Positions 1 to 6,095 of a DNA stretch of 8,023 nt are shown piece after piece. The notes below the pieces were generated by a model, which was given only the letters and a program-made list of their open reading frames with translations, was not told where the DNA came from and searched no databases. Source of the stretch: Phycisphaeraceae bacterium (lineage in GTDB: Bacteria; Planctomycetota; Phycisphaerae; Phycisphaerales; Phycisphaeraceae); the NCBI GenBank assembly GCA_003552605.1, contig PUNN01000217.1:1-8023 (forward strand), given 5' to 3'. The translations under genes were made by a program, and so were the position numbers. Position 1 is the stretch's first letter. Each line of letters starts with the position of its first letter.

Positions 1-143
1 AGCAGCCGTCTTCGGCTGATGGCCATGCGGCGAACCCCCCGTCACAGGCCGTCATGGCCATCGGCTGCGGACAGCCGCTGACCATGCCACCCGGTTTCGC
101 GTCTACATGCGTTTGCCCTGCTTTTCCCCGGCCCGTTTCCCGC
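1..143. other. Spacer downstream of the ComEA-like gene, with short hairpins
   Basis: No gene is supported here. It lies 3' of the minus-strand ComEA-like gene. Two hairpins share the same six-base stem in opposite order: CAGCCG/CGGCTG at 3-8 and 13-18 (loop TCTT), and CGGCTG/CAGCCG at 62-67 and 72-77 (loop CGGA). Between them the nine-base string ATGGCCATG (19-27) is matched by its reverse complement at 53-61. Either hairpin could end transcription of the minus-strand pair, but no T-run is visible and the window edge cuts off the rest. A plus-strand reading frame starting at 54 has no recognisable protein features. Confidence 0.5.
53..69 (-). repeat. 17-base repeat, copy 1 (inverted relative to 2512-2528)
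   Basis: The reverse complement of this stretch, CGCAGCCGATGGCCATG, occurs exactly at 2512-2528. It contains the palindrome ATGGCCAT, also found at 19-26 in the context GATGGCCATGCG, which again resembles the second copy. Both copies are in non-coding DNA and bracket the minus-strand gene pair in opposite orientation. This looks like a short dispersed repeat. Its function is unknown. Confidence 0.5.
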
Positions 144-461
144 TCACTCCGTCCCACCTGCCTGCGAAGCGGTCTTGATGTAGGGGGCCACATTTTCCAC
201 CGTGACAGGTCCGATGCGGTACACCCGCTCGAGTTGCTCAGCCCGCTCAAAAGGCGTTTCAGACCGGGCTTCGACAATCCGGCCAGCCGTCACCGGTCCG
301 ATCCCGGGCAGCAACCGAAGCTCGGCGGGCCCCGCCCCGTTGATGTCGATTCGATAGCCGGTGGGCTCGGCCACATCCCGGGGCGGTGCCGGCCGCGCCA
401 ATGCGCAGAGCAGCGTCAGCACCAGCATTGTCACGGCCATGGCCCGGATCAGAATCGGCAC
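144..461 (-). CDS. ComEA-like helix-hairpin-helix protein, membrane-anchored
   Basis: A small protein of 105 residues. Residues 9-23 are hydrophobic after a short positive N-terminus, giving a signal anchor or signal peptide. Residues 38-95 form the paired helix-hairpin-helix domain seen in ComEA: INGAGPAELRLLPGIGPVTA (residues 40-59) with hairpin core PGIGPVTAGRI, then a second hairpin around RIGPVTVENV (82-91). In ComEA this domain binds double-stranded DNA on the outer face of the cytoplasmic membrane during uptake. DNA binding here is inferred from the family, and nothing else of a competence system is in the window. The start is a GTG at 459-461 preceded by AGGGAG (minus strand, 471-476) at nine bases. 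A longer reading from GTG at 503 adds 14 Cys- and Arg-containing residues before the hydrophobic segment and has no clear ribosome site. It lies 67 bases after the GH10-like gene, probably on the same transcript. Some small HhH proteins have other or unknown roles. Confidence 0.8.
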   Translation of the reverse strand: MPILIRAMAVTMLVLTLLCALARPAPPRDVAEPTGYRIDINGAGPAELRLLPGIGPVTAGRIVEARSETPFERAEQLERVYRIGPVTVENVAPYIKTASQAGGTE

Positions 462-528
462 AATGTGCTGCTCCCTGCGGCGGCAACTCAAGTCCACCCG
501 CACTCAACGCACAGGTGCCACCGGCGCA

Positions 529-2154
529 TCATGATTCCTTCGGCGCGCGGATACCCGCATCAATCCCCGGCATCATCGATGCCGCATCGCCGCCGATCTC
601 GCCCGGCTTCACACCTATGTTACGAATCGGCGCGGTGGTCTCGATCGGCGTCCGGGTCGCCAGCGCCCTTCGGAAAGCGATGGCGCGTTTGAACGCAGGC
701 TTGGGCTGAAGGTCCTCACTGACCAGCCCTGAAAGCGGCAACTCCGCGTCCGGGTGATCCACCATGTCCTGCCAGGCCACCGATTCGACGCTCGGCTTGC
801 TCAACACGACGCTCAGCGCCGCTTCCAGCCAGCGGCTCTGCACCTGTTGCGACCACGGCCGGCGCCAGCAGCCGCCGTTGGCATCGGCGGGATTGAGCCC
901 GTCCGGTGAGGCGATCATCATCGGCGTGATCTGTTCACTTGGGGCTGCTACCGTTACGTGCAGCGCCTTGCCGTATCCGGCGAATTGATCCAGCAGGTGC
1001 GAAAGTTGCATCAGGTCGCGGGTGTACTGGCCGCTGACGGCGTGGCCGATCTGGAACTTGATGCTGAATGCATCGAAGCTGATCGCACTCTGCACCAGCA
1101 GGTCGGCGTACATCAACGGCGGGATCGAGCGCTGGTTGTGGCCGTAATACTCACCGAAGGGCTGGCACAATTCGACCAGCACCTTCGCCGACGGTTGCAC
1201 CTTCTTGACCAGCATCGTTGCCATCCGCGTCAGGTCCATGAGCTGGTCGAAGCTCAACTGCACGTGTTCGTTGACGTGCAGGCCTGAAATCACATTCCAC
1301 ACGGTGACAACATTGCGGTAGCGGTTGACCACGCGTTCGAGATGCTCGTAGATCACCTCCCGCATCTCATCGTAGTCATGCTCCCACAGGAAGACCCAGT
1401 CCGGGGCCATCGTCGGGGCGAAGCTGATCAGCGGACCGGCCAGCACGGGCATGCGCGTCCGGCTGGCCCATTCAATCCAGTCATCGCCGCGATCCCACCG
1501 GTATTCGCTCTCGGCAGGGGAAAGCTGACGCCATGGCAGCGGCAGGCAGACGAAGTCGAAGTTGCTCGAAAGGCCGGCCCGCACCCGCTCATGCGAGTGC
1601 TCGAGCGCCACGCCGCATCCGATCGGCCAGCGCGGCAGGTTGCCCGTTTGCTTGCGCCGGTTCAGCAGCATCTCCGCATGGGCCAGCGCCAGTTCCTCGC
1701 TGCCATCGATGGCGTTGACAAGGGCCTCACTGGCCAGGCGGTCGGCCTTGATCGCATCCTCATCACGCACGCACAGGGCCTCGATGAACAGCTTCCTTGC
1801 GCGGTCGAACCGGCGCGCCGCCGGGTGGTCCTCAGGCAACTCGAACACCCCCCACTCTTCGAGCTTGTTATACAGCAGCATGATGCGGTGGCGGGCCAGC
1901 TCGAGGCTCAGCAGGTAAGGCTGATCACGCTCGGGCAACAGGCAGGTCTGGACGGTCAGTTCCCCGCACTCACCCAGCGGCATCTGAAGTGCCAGTGCCG
2001 CCGCGCCCATCTCCCGTTTGCGACAGATGAGATAGCCATTATCGAACGTGATCTCCCCGCGCATCGCGCTCTGATCGGAACCGATCAGGTGCGCGTTGCG
2101 AATCGGCCATGTCTCGGCCGGTTCACCATCATCGAATACCTGAAATCTGAGCAT
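529..2154 (-). CDS. GH10-like glycoside hydrolase-fold protein, apparently without catalytic glutamates
   Basis: A 541-residue protein. Residues 1-170 are a family-specific N-terminal region, possibly a beta-rich carbohydrate-binding-like domain (23-100) followed by helices. Residues about 175-500 resemble the GH10 xylanase barrel: a strand ending VTVWNVISG (283-291) where GH10 has W-D-V-V-N-E, then helix and strand TMLVKKVQPSAKVLVE (313-328) matching the usual pre-strand-5 pattern, and the ending SGLVSEDLQPKPAFKRAI (475-492), matching GH10 'GL-D---QPKPAY'. The general acid/base Glu position is Gly or Ser. The nucleophile strand, normally I-T-E-L-D, reads HVTVAAPSE (399-407) with no Glu at the right place. 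A VNE at 294-296 might be a shifted acid/base. Xylanase activity is therefore doubtful, and glycan binding is an alternative. I see no signal peptide from this start. I chose ATG 2152-2154 because the residues before it (possible start 2322) are Arg/Gly/Pro-rich and look untranslated. First gene of a likely two-gene transcript. Confidence 0.8.
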   Translation of the reverse strand: MLRFQVFDDGEPAETWPIRNAHLIGSDQSAMRGEITFDNGYLICRKREMGAAALALQMPLGECGELTVQTCLLPERDQPYLLSLELARHRIMLLYNKLEEWGVFELPEDHPAARRFDRARKLFIEALCVRDEDAIKADRLASEALVNAIDGSEELALAHAEMLLNRRKQTGNLPRWPIGCGVALEHSHERVRAGLSSNFDFVCLPLPWRQLSPAESEYRWDRGDDWIEWASRTRMPVLAGPLISFAPTMAPDWVFLWEHDYDEMREVIYEHLERVVNRYRNVVTVWNVISGLHVNEHVQLSFDQLMDLTRMATMLVKKVQPSAKVLVELCQPFGEYYGHNQRSIPPLMYADLLVQSAISFDAFSIKFQIGHAVSGQYTRDLMQLSHLLDQFAGYGKALHVTVAAPSEQITPMMIASPDGLNPADANGGCWRRPWSQQVQSRWLEAALSVVLSKPSVESVAWQDMVDHPDAELPLSGLVSEDLQPKPAFKRAIAFRRALATRTPIETTAPIRNIGVKPGEIGGDAASMMPGIDAGIRAPKES

Positions 2155-2364
2155 GGTTCGCTCGGTCCGCAGGCGCCTGCCCCGCCATCGTCCGGATGGT
2201 GCGGGCAACGCCGGCCCGGGGGCCAACGCATCGATCAATACCCGAAATACGCCCCGGGCCAGACGGGGCCAGCCCGGCCGGCAAGTACCGCCAGCGAAGC
2301 CCCGCCACACGTGTCCGCCCATCTCCCACGCCCCGCCGCGGCCCGGACACGCTCAACCGGGTCG

Positions 2365-2393
2365 ATTATGGCGCATAACCCGCGACCACGCAA
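2365..2393 (-). promoter_or_regulatory. Putative sigma70-type promoter for the GH10-like gene
   Basis: On the minus strand, TTGCGT (2388-2393) is followed by exactly 17 bases and then CATAAT (2365-2370), a five-of-six match to the -10 consensus. Transcription would begin near 2358, leaving a leader of about 200 bases before ATG 2154. That length is unusual. A shorter leader would fit the upstream start at 2322, but the protein sequence there is not convincing. Confidence 0.45.
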
Positions 2394-2420
2394 TGAGACA
2401 CCAACCCTTCAAATCCCCCG

Positions 2421-2440
2421 GGCCGCATGACACTTGACGC
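2421..2440 (+). repeat. GCATGACAC repeat, copy C
   Basis: Contains GCATGACAC (2425-2433) followed by TTGACGCAGG. Over 19 bases starting at GCATGACAC it matches the reverse-strand copy at 5718-5736 except at two positions. It sits in the divergent spacer. Its 3' side runs into CAGGCCCCC, one arm of an inverted repeat closing at 2492-2500. Confidence 0.5.
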
Positions 2441-2511
2441 AGGCCCCCTTTGCGTCCAGAGAAGGCCGGCTGGCGGCGTCAGCGGCTTCTGGGGGGCCTG
2501 GGGCCGGGGGG

Positions 2512-2528
2512 CGCAGCCGATGGCCATG
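2512..2528 (+). repeat. 17-base repeat, copy 2
   Basis: CGCAGCCGATGGCCATG, an exact reverse complement of 53-69. It contains the palindrome ATGGCCAT, as does the related stretch at 18-30. Confidence 0.5.
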
Positions 2529-2730
2529 CGACACGGAAGGTCATGGACGCCCTGGGTACCTCGTCGATGCGCATGGCGATCAGGATGAAGACCTTGCGAG
2601 TCCCCGAGGCGTTCGCCCCCATAACGACCTGACCCCCGGCGCCGCATGGTCAGAGGGCTTTTCCCCTCCGGACGTAGCCCGATCGCCACCGGTCGCCGGA
2701 CGAGGCGACGGGCACACCGCTGCCCCCCGC

Positions 2731-2750
2731 CGTTGCCCGCCGTTGCCCGC
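2731..2750 (+). repeat. 10-base tandem repeat CGTTGCCCGC, two copies
   Basis: Two exact adjacent copies of CGTTGCCCGC. Degenerate echoes TTGCCCG occur at about 2764 and 2804. Non-coding, of unknown significance, and possibly only slippage in GC-rich DNA. Confidence 0.5.
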
Positions 2751-2913
2751 AGATGTTGCGCGCTTGCCCGCCCAGCCTACTTGCAGCCCGCCGCTCCCCC
2801 TCTTGCCCGGCCGCCAGGGCGCGGCATCGGCCACGGCCTCCGATCACACCCAACCCCGGTGTGCGATGGATTTTGGAACGAGTGACAAGCCGGTCTCCCC
2901 GCGGGATCGCAGT

Positions 2914-2942
2914 TTGACGCTCCATGCGGCGCCCGCTAGATT
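2914..2942 (+). promoter_or_regulatory. Putative sigma70-type promoter for the HEAT-repeat gene
   Basis: TTGACG (2914-2919), a 17-base spacer, then TAGATT (2937-2942). The predicted start near 2949 leaves a leader of about 50 bases, followed by a ribosome site AGGGAG (2984-2989) eight bases before ATG 2998. A perfect dyad GCTGA-ATA-TCAGC (2949-2961) sits at the predicted transcript start and could be an operator or a 5' hairpin. Confidence 0.5.
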
Positions 2943-2997
2943 GCCGATGCTGAATATCAGCCTGCCTGCCCCCAGAGACCCCCAGGGAGCCATCCGC

Positions 2998-5175
2998 ATG
3001 TCCACCTCGCAAAGTTCGTTGGCGTCGCTGTTTGTGGCCCTGTTTGCCGTGGTCTTTCTCGCCCCTGCCGGCGCCGGTGCTCAACAGAACGATGAGCCCA
3101 CCCCCTTGGAACTGTGGGAAGCGTTCGGCCATTACGTGATCGTCGCGCAGCCTGAGCGGGCTCGGTCGAACTGGGAAGCGCTCGAGGGCCGTGTCACGGA
3201 TATGGAACTGCTCGAAGTTGTCGAGAGTTCGCCCGAGTACGATTTTGAACGCATCCGCGAGTTCGTGCTCGGGCATGATGAGCTTCGCGACATCGGTCGC
3301 ACCATCGAACAGCGCCTGCTCAACGCCAGCCTTGAGCGCAGCACCGATCCGGAGGAGATCCGCAACGCGATCGAGCGACTTGGCGAGGGCCGGCGCCCCA
3401 ACATGCTCGCGACGCGCTTCCTCGTCGAATCCGGGCAGTTGGCCGTGCCCCACCTGCTCGATGCGTTGAAGGACCCCGGCAAGCGGGAGCTTCGCCAGTT
3501 CATCCTCCGCGCGATGGCCGATATCGGCCGACCCGCGGCGTATCCGCTGGCCGTATCGCTGCCCCATCTCGACCACAACAATCAGATTCACATCGCGCAG
3601 GTGCTCGGCGACATCGGCTACATCGGTGCCCTGCCCTACCTCGCCGCCGTGCTTGAAGACGATGAGATCAACGACAAGGTTCGACGGACGACCCAGGCTG
3701 CCTTCAACCTTATTGCCCGCAATGTGCGCATGCCGGAGCGGACCGGCGCCGCACAACTGTTCCTCTGGCAGGCGCGGCGGTTTTACGAAGCCGGCACCCT
3801 CGGGAACCGCATCACTGGTTATGAGCGACGGGCCGATGCCGGCTACGTCTGGGAGTACCGCTCGGGCGCCGGGCTGATCAGCGTCGAGGTGCCTCCCGCG
3901 GCGCACACCGACATCCGCGCCATGTTCGCGGCCATGGCCGCGCTGCGGCATGACCCGGGCCTCGACCCGGCGGTGACCCGATTCCTGCTGGCCAACACGC
4001 GGCGGGAGTTGCGTCTCGAAGGCGCCGATGACCCGAGCTACCCCTTCCCCCATCCGGCTGGCTATTACCTCCGGCTCGCGGGTGCGAAGCAGCAATTGCC
4101 CGTGCTGCGACAGGCGCTTGAGGATCAGGACATGGCCCTTGCCCGCACCATCATCGCTGCGCTCGGCGATACCGGCAGCCCCGCCGACCTGCTGGCGAGG
4201 GATGAGGGGGTCCGTCCCGTGCTGATGGCGATGGGCCATCCCAACCGGCGGATTCGCATCGAGATGAATCTCGCCCTTGCCCGTCTGCACCCCAAGGAGT
4301 CGTTCGAGGGCTCGAAGCGGGTGGTCCCCACACTCGCTCAGGCGATCGCCCAGGACGGCAAGCGTGTCGCCGCGGTCGTCACACCCGAGATGGAAGATGG
4401 CAACGAGATTGCCGCGATGCTCGATGATCGCAATTACGAGGTGCTTCGCGGGACTTCCGTGGGTGAACTCGGATCGCAGCTTCGGGAAGTGCCAGGGGTC
4501 GATGTGCTGGTCACCACGGGGCGTCTGCGGTACGTCTCCCGCGTTTACGACGACACCGTCCGCAATTACAAGCTTGCCGCCACACCCGTGATCGCCAAGG
4601 TCGGCGCCAGTGAATGGGCGGAGCTTCAGCAGCGCTACCGTGATGTGCCCCGGCTGATTCACGCCGATGCCCGGCTAGATACCGAAGGCCTCGAAACCGC
4701 CATCAGCGATGCCGAGGCACTTGATCCTGAAGGCCCCATTGACCCCGATGAGGCCACGGACTATGCCCGCCGCGCAATCGAGCGCCTTCATGAGATCGGG
4801 GTCAGCGGCAACAGGGTGTTCGACATCAATGATGCCCGGCCCGCCCTGATTCGCGCGCTGCGCGATGACCGGGCCGAGATCGCCCGCGGTGCCGGCCGCG
4901 TGCTCGCGCTCATCGCCCGTGATGAGGCTCAGCGCGCCATCGCGGAGGTCGCCCTCGACAGCGACACACCGACGAACGTGCGGGTGTCGCTGTTCAACAG
5001 TCTTGCCGATTCCGCCGCGCGGCACGGTAAACGGCTCGAAAGCGAGCAAATCGAAGTTCTCTCCGACCTCGTGGGCGACCGCGATACCACTGGTGACCTC
5101 GCCATCGCTGCGGCCCGCGCTCTCGGCGCCCTGCAACCACCCACTGAGCGCCTCCGCGACATCATCGCGCGATGA
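2998..5175 (+). CDS. Exported HEAT-repeat protein with an embedded receiver-like domain
   Basis: A 725-residue protein. Residues 8-28 form a signal peptide (hydrophobic LFVALFAVVFLAPAG, then AGAGA-QQ, likely cut after residue 28), so it should leave the cytoplasm. HEAT-like helical pairs are visible at about 115-245 (for example VPHLLDALKDPGKRELRQFI, 150-169, and QVLGDIGYIGALPYLAAVLE, 201-220), 365-450 and 585-715. Such repeats make a curved scaffold for protein binding. Residues 455-572 break the pattern and alternate strand and helix like a response-regulator receiver: RVAAVVTPE, then VDVLVTTG (501-508), then ATPVIAKVGA (528-537). The receiver's acidic pair and phospho-Asp are absent (Thr-Thr after the third strand), so phosphorylation is unlikely. 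The middle part (250-360) has no repeat I recognise. ATG 2998 is chosen for its signal peptide, AGGGAG site and promoter; the frame stays open upstream to 2434 but that part looks non-coding. No operon partner, and the specific function is unknown. Confidence 0.85.
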   Translation: MSTSQSSLASLFVALFAVVFLAPAGAGAQQNDEPTPLELWEAFGHYVIVAQPERARSNWEALEGRVTDMELLEVVESSPEYDFERIREFVLGHDELRDIGRTIEQRLLNASLERSTDPEEIRNAIERLGEGRRPNMLATRFLVESGQLAVPHLLDALKDPGKRELRQFILRAMADIGRPAAYPLAVSLPHLDHNNQIHIAQVLGDIGYIGALPYLAAVLEDDEINDKVRRTTQAAFNLIARNVRMPERTGAAQLFLWQARRFYEAGTLGNRITGYERRADAGYVWEYRSGAGLISVEVPPAAHTDIRAMFAAMAALRHDPGLDPAVTRFLLANTRRELRLEGADDPSYPFPHPAGYYLRLAGAKQQLPVLRQALEDQDMALARTIIAALGDTGSPADLLARDEGVRPVLMAMGHPNRRIRIEMNLALARLHPKESFEGSKRVVPTLAQAIAQDGKRVAAVVTPEMEDGNEIAAMLDDRNYEVLRGTSVGELGSQLREVPGVDVLVTTGRLRYVSRVYDDTVRNYKLAATPVIAKVGASEWAELQQRYRDVPRLIHADARLDTEGLETAISDAEALDPEGPIDPDEATDYARRAIERLHEIGVSGNRVFDINDARPALIRALRDDRAEIARGAGRVLALIARDEAQRAIAEVALDSDTPTNVRVSLFNSLADSAARHGKRLESEQIEVLSDLVGDRDTTGDLAIAAARALGALQPPTERLRDIIAR

Positions 5176-5365
5176 CCCCACCGCCGGACACACGATTCAA
5201 ATTTAATGTCACAACCAAGCCTCGGACTCGACTGGCCTGAGCGTCCCGCATGGCCTCGTTGTGCAGTGACCTTGTGTGCCACCTGTGGCCGTCAGCGCCC
5301 CAATCGCCGCGGTTCACACGGCAGCCAACACATGTGACCTGCATCAACCCGGAATCCTTCGCAAA

Positions 5366-5438
5366 CGCGCCCGGGAGGATTCGAACCTCCGACACCCGGT
5401 TTAGGAAACCGGTGCTCTATCCCCTGAGCTACGGGCGC
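5366..5438 (-). tRNA. tRNA-Arg, anticodon CCU
   Basis: The minus strand folds into a full cloverleaf of 73 nt. The acceptor stem is GCGCCCG/CGGGCGC, the D stem GCTC/GAGC, the anticodon stem CCGGT/ACCGG with loop TTCCTAA (anticodon CCT at 5403-5405, read on the minus strand), the variable loop GTGTC, and the T stem GGAGG/CCTCC with loop TTCGAAT. The discriminator base is G at 5366. No CCA is encoded: the next template bases are AAA on the plus strand, so CCA must be added after transcription. It reads AGG codons, which look rare beside CGN codons in the neighbouring genes. It is convergent with the HEAT gene. Confidence 0.96.
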
Positions 5439-5450
5439 AAATCGTTGTGA

Positions 5451-5456
5451 ATAATA
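5451..5456 (-). promoter_or_regulatory. Possible -10 box for the tRNA-Arg gene
   Basis: The minus-strand hexamer TATTAT (five of six to consensus) ends 12 bases before the tRNA 5' end, suitable for a short leader. The -35 position 17 bases away falls inside the hairpin at 5475-5500 and is not consensus, so this rests on the -10 and its position alone. Confidence 0.35.
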
Positions 5457-5474
5457 GCCTTATGTTATGTCTCC

Positions 5475-5500
5475 GGCGCCCCGGGGCTGCCCGGGGCGCC
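5475..5500. terminator. Strong 11-bp GC hairpin upstream of the tRNA
   Basis: GGCGCCCCGGG (5475-5485) pairs perfectly with CCCGGGGCGCC (5490-5500) around a GCTG loop. No T-run follows on either strand, so it is not a textbook intrinsic terminator. It may still stop transcription in one direction, or be a palindromic repeat unit. Classed as a terminator for want of a better type. Confidence 0.35.
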
Positions 5501-5650
5501 ACCAAGGCCGCAGCGTGGCGGCAGAGGCTACGCGACCACTTGGCGCAGTGGGGCGAGGCGGGTTGATCTTAGAAGAGAGCGCATTGACGTTCAAATCAGC
5601 GGTAAGTGCCTTTGCACAGGCTTGTTGCGGCCGTTGCCTGTTCCCGAGGC

Positions 5651-5736
5651 GCATGACACATGTGGCGGAGCGGCTTGCGGCCCCCCTTGCCCTTAGGGAG
5701 AGGGAGAACCACACATCCTGCGACATGTGTCATGCA
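5651..5736. repeat. 86-base inverted repeat element with GCATGACACATGT ends
   Basis: The left end GCATGACACATGT (5651-5663) is matched perfectly by the right end ACATGTGTCATGC (5724-5736). The interior carries GGGAGAGGGAGAA (5696-5708), which recurs at 8005-8017. The ends belong to the GCATGACAC family also seen at 2425 and 7807; the right-end copy extends the similarity outward as GGGTGCATGACAC on the minus strand (to 5740). There is no coding capacity inside and no clear target-site duplication, so this resembles a MITE- or REP-like unit rather than an insertion sequence. Confidence 0.6.
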
Positions 5737-5899
5737 CCCTGTTCACCGCCTCGCTGGTGCCGCTGCTCGCCGTTGCCGGCTCATGGGGCCACGAGGCACG
5801 CTCCGGTCCTGGTGCCGCCAGGGGATCCCTGAGGTACGCCATGGCCCCTTTGCGATTTCGGGCGATTCTGAGAAACCGTGGGGAGACTCGCGTTGGCAA

Positions 5900-5914
5900 T
5901 TGTTCACGGAACAA
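5900..5914. promoter_or_regulatory. Perfect 6-bp dyad TTGTTC-ACG-GAACAA
   Basis: Two perfect six-base half-sites around a three-base centre, in non-coding DNA about 190 bases upstream of the glycosyltransferase promoter. The geometry would suit a dimeric regulator. No promoter is evident beside it, so its role is unknown. Confidence 0.25.
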
Positions 5915-6012
5915 ACCCCGAAGGGCGGCCTGTCCTGCCAGTGCATTGCCGGCTGCCCTAAATGCTCCCTGCGTCTTTGGAACCAGCCGGCGGCACTTTG
6001 CCCCATCCCGGC

Positions 6013-6029
6013 CCTGCCAAAAAGGCAGG
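6013..6029 (+). other. Small hairpin CCTGCC-AAAAA-GGCAGG
   Basis: A perfect six-base stem with an A5 loop, 60 bases upstream of the glycosyltransferase promoter. No T-run follows, so terminator function is doubtful. Confidence 0.3.
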
Positions 6030-6074
6030 CGATCTTGGATCTCACCCCGAACGGTCAATCAATTTTACTTGCAC

Positions 6075-6095
6075 CTGTCAGATACCCCTTGACAG
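6075..6095. promoter_or_regulatory. Putative operator overlapping the glycosyltransferase -35 box
   Basis: Inverted half-sites CTGTCA (6075-6080) and TGACAG (6090-6095) are separated by nine bases. The right half-site overlaps the -35 hexamer TTGACA (6089-6094). A dimeric repressor bound here would block RNA polymerase. Part of the dyad follows from the -35 sequence itself, so only the left half-site is independent evidence. Confidence 0.35.

Larger units (their letters stand above)
2155..2997. other. Divergent intergenic region between the GH10-like and HEAT-repeat genes
   Basis: About 840 bases without a supported gene. It holds a minus-strand promoter (2365-2393), a plus-strand promoter (2914-2942), one copy of the GCATGACAC repeat (2421-2440), copy 2 of the 17-base repeat (2512-2528), a nine-base inverted repeat CAGGCCCCC (2439-2447) / GGGGGCCTG (2492-2500), and a 10-base tandem repeat (2731-2750). 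Reading frames cross it, including one running in frame into the HEAT gene from 2434, but their translations are Pro/Arg/Gly-rich with no recognisable protein pattern. The plus-strand promoter lies inside that frame, which argues against it. Confidence 0.6.
5439..6074. other. Non-coding region between the tRNA and the glycosyltransferase promoter
   Basis: About 640 bases with no gene I can support. Overlapping frames translate to Arg/Pro/Cys-rich strings without family resemblance. Contents in order: an 11-bp hairpin (5475-5500) followed by two 5-bp hairpins (5507-5522 GCCGC/GCGGC and 5536-5551 CCACT/AGTGG); an inverted repeat element (5651-5736); a small dyad CAGGG-GAT-CCCTG (5819-5831); a dyad TTGTTC-ACG-GAACAA (5900-5914); and a hairpin CCTGCC-A5-GGCAGG (6013-6029). 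Confidence 0.55.

Noticed and set aside
1342..2430. A 362-codon plus-strand frame opposite the GH10-like gene
   Set aside because: It is antisense to a recognisable protein. Its translation is rich in Arg, Gln, His and Pro and shows no family pattern, as expected for a shadow frame in GC-rich DNA.
2650..4662. A 670-codon minus-strand frame opposite the HEAT gene
   Set aside because: Long but antisense to a gene with a signal peptide, repeats, promoter and ribosome site. The translation has no recognisable domain.
5162..5395. A minus-strand frame beginning MSEVRILPGA
   Set aside because: VRILPGA-type starts come from translating the T arm and acceptor stem of tRNA genes. This one overlaps the 3' part of the tRNA-Arg.
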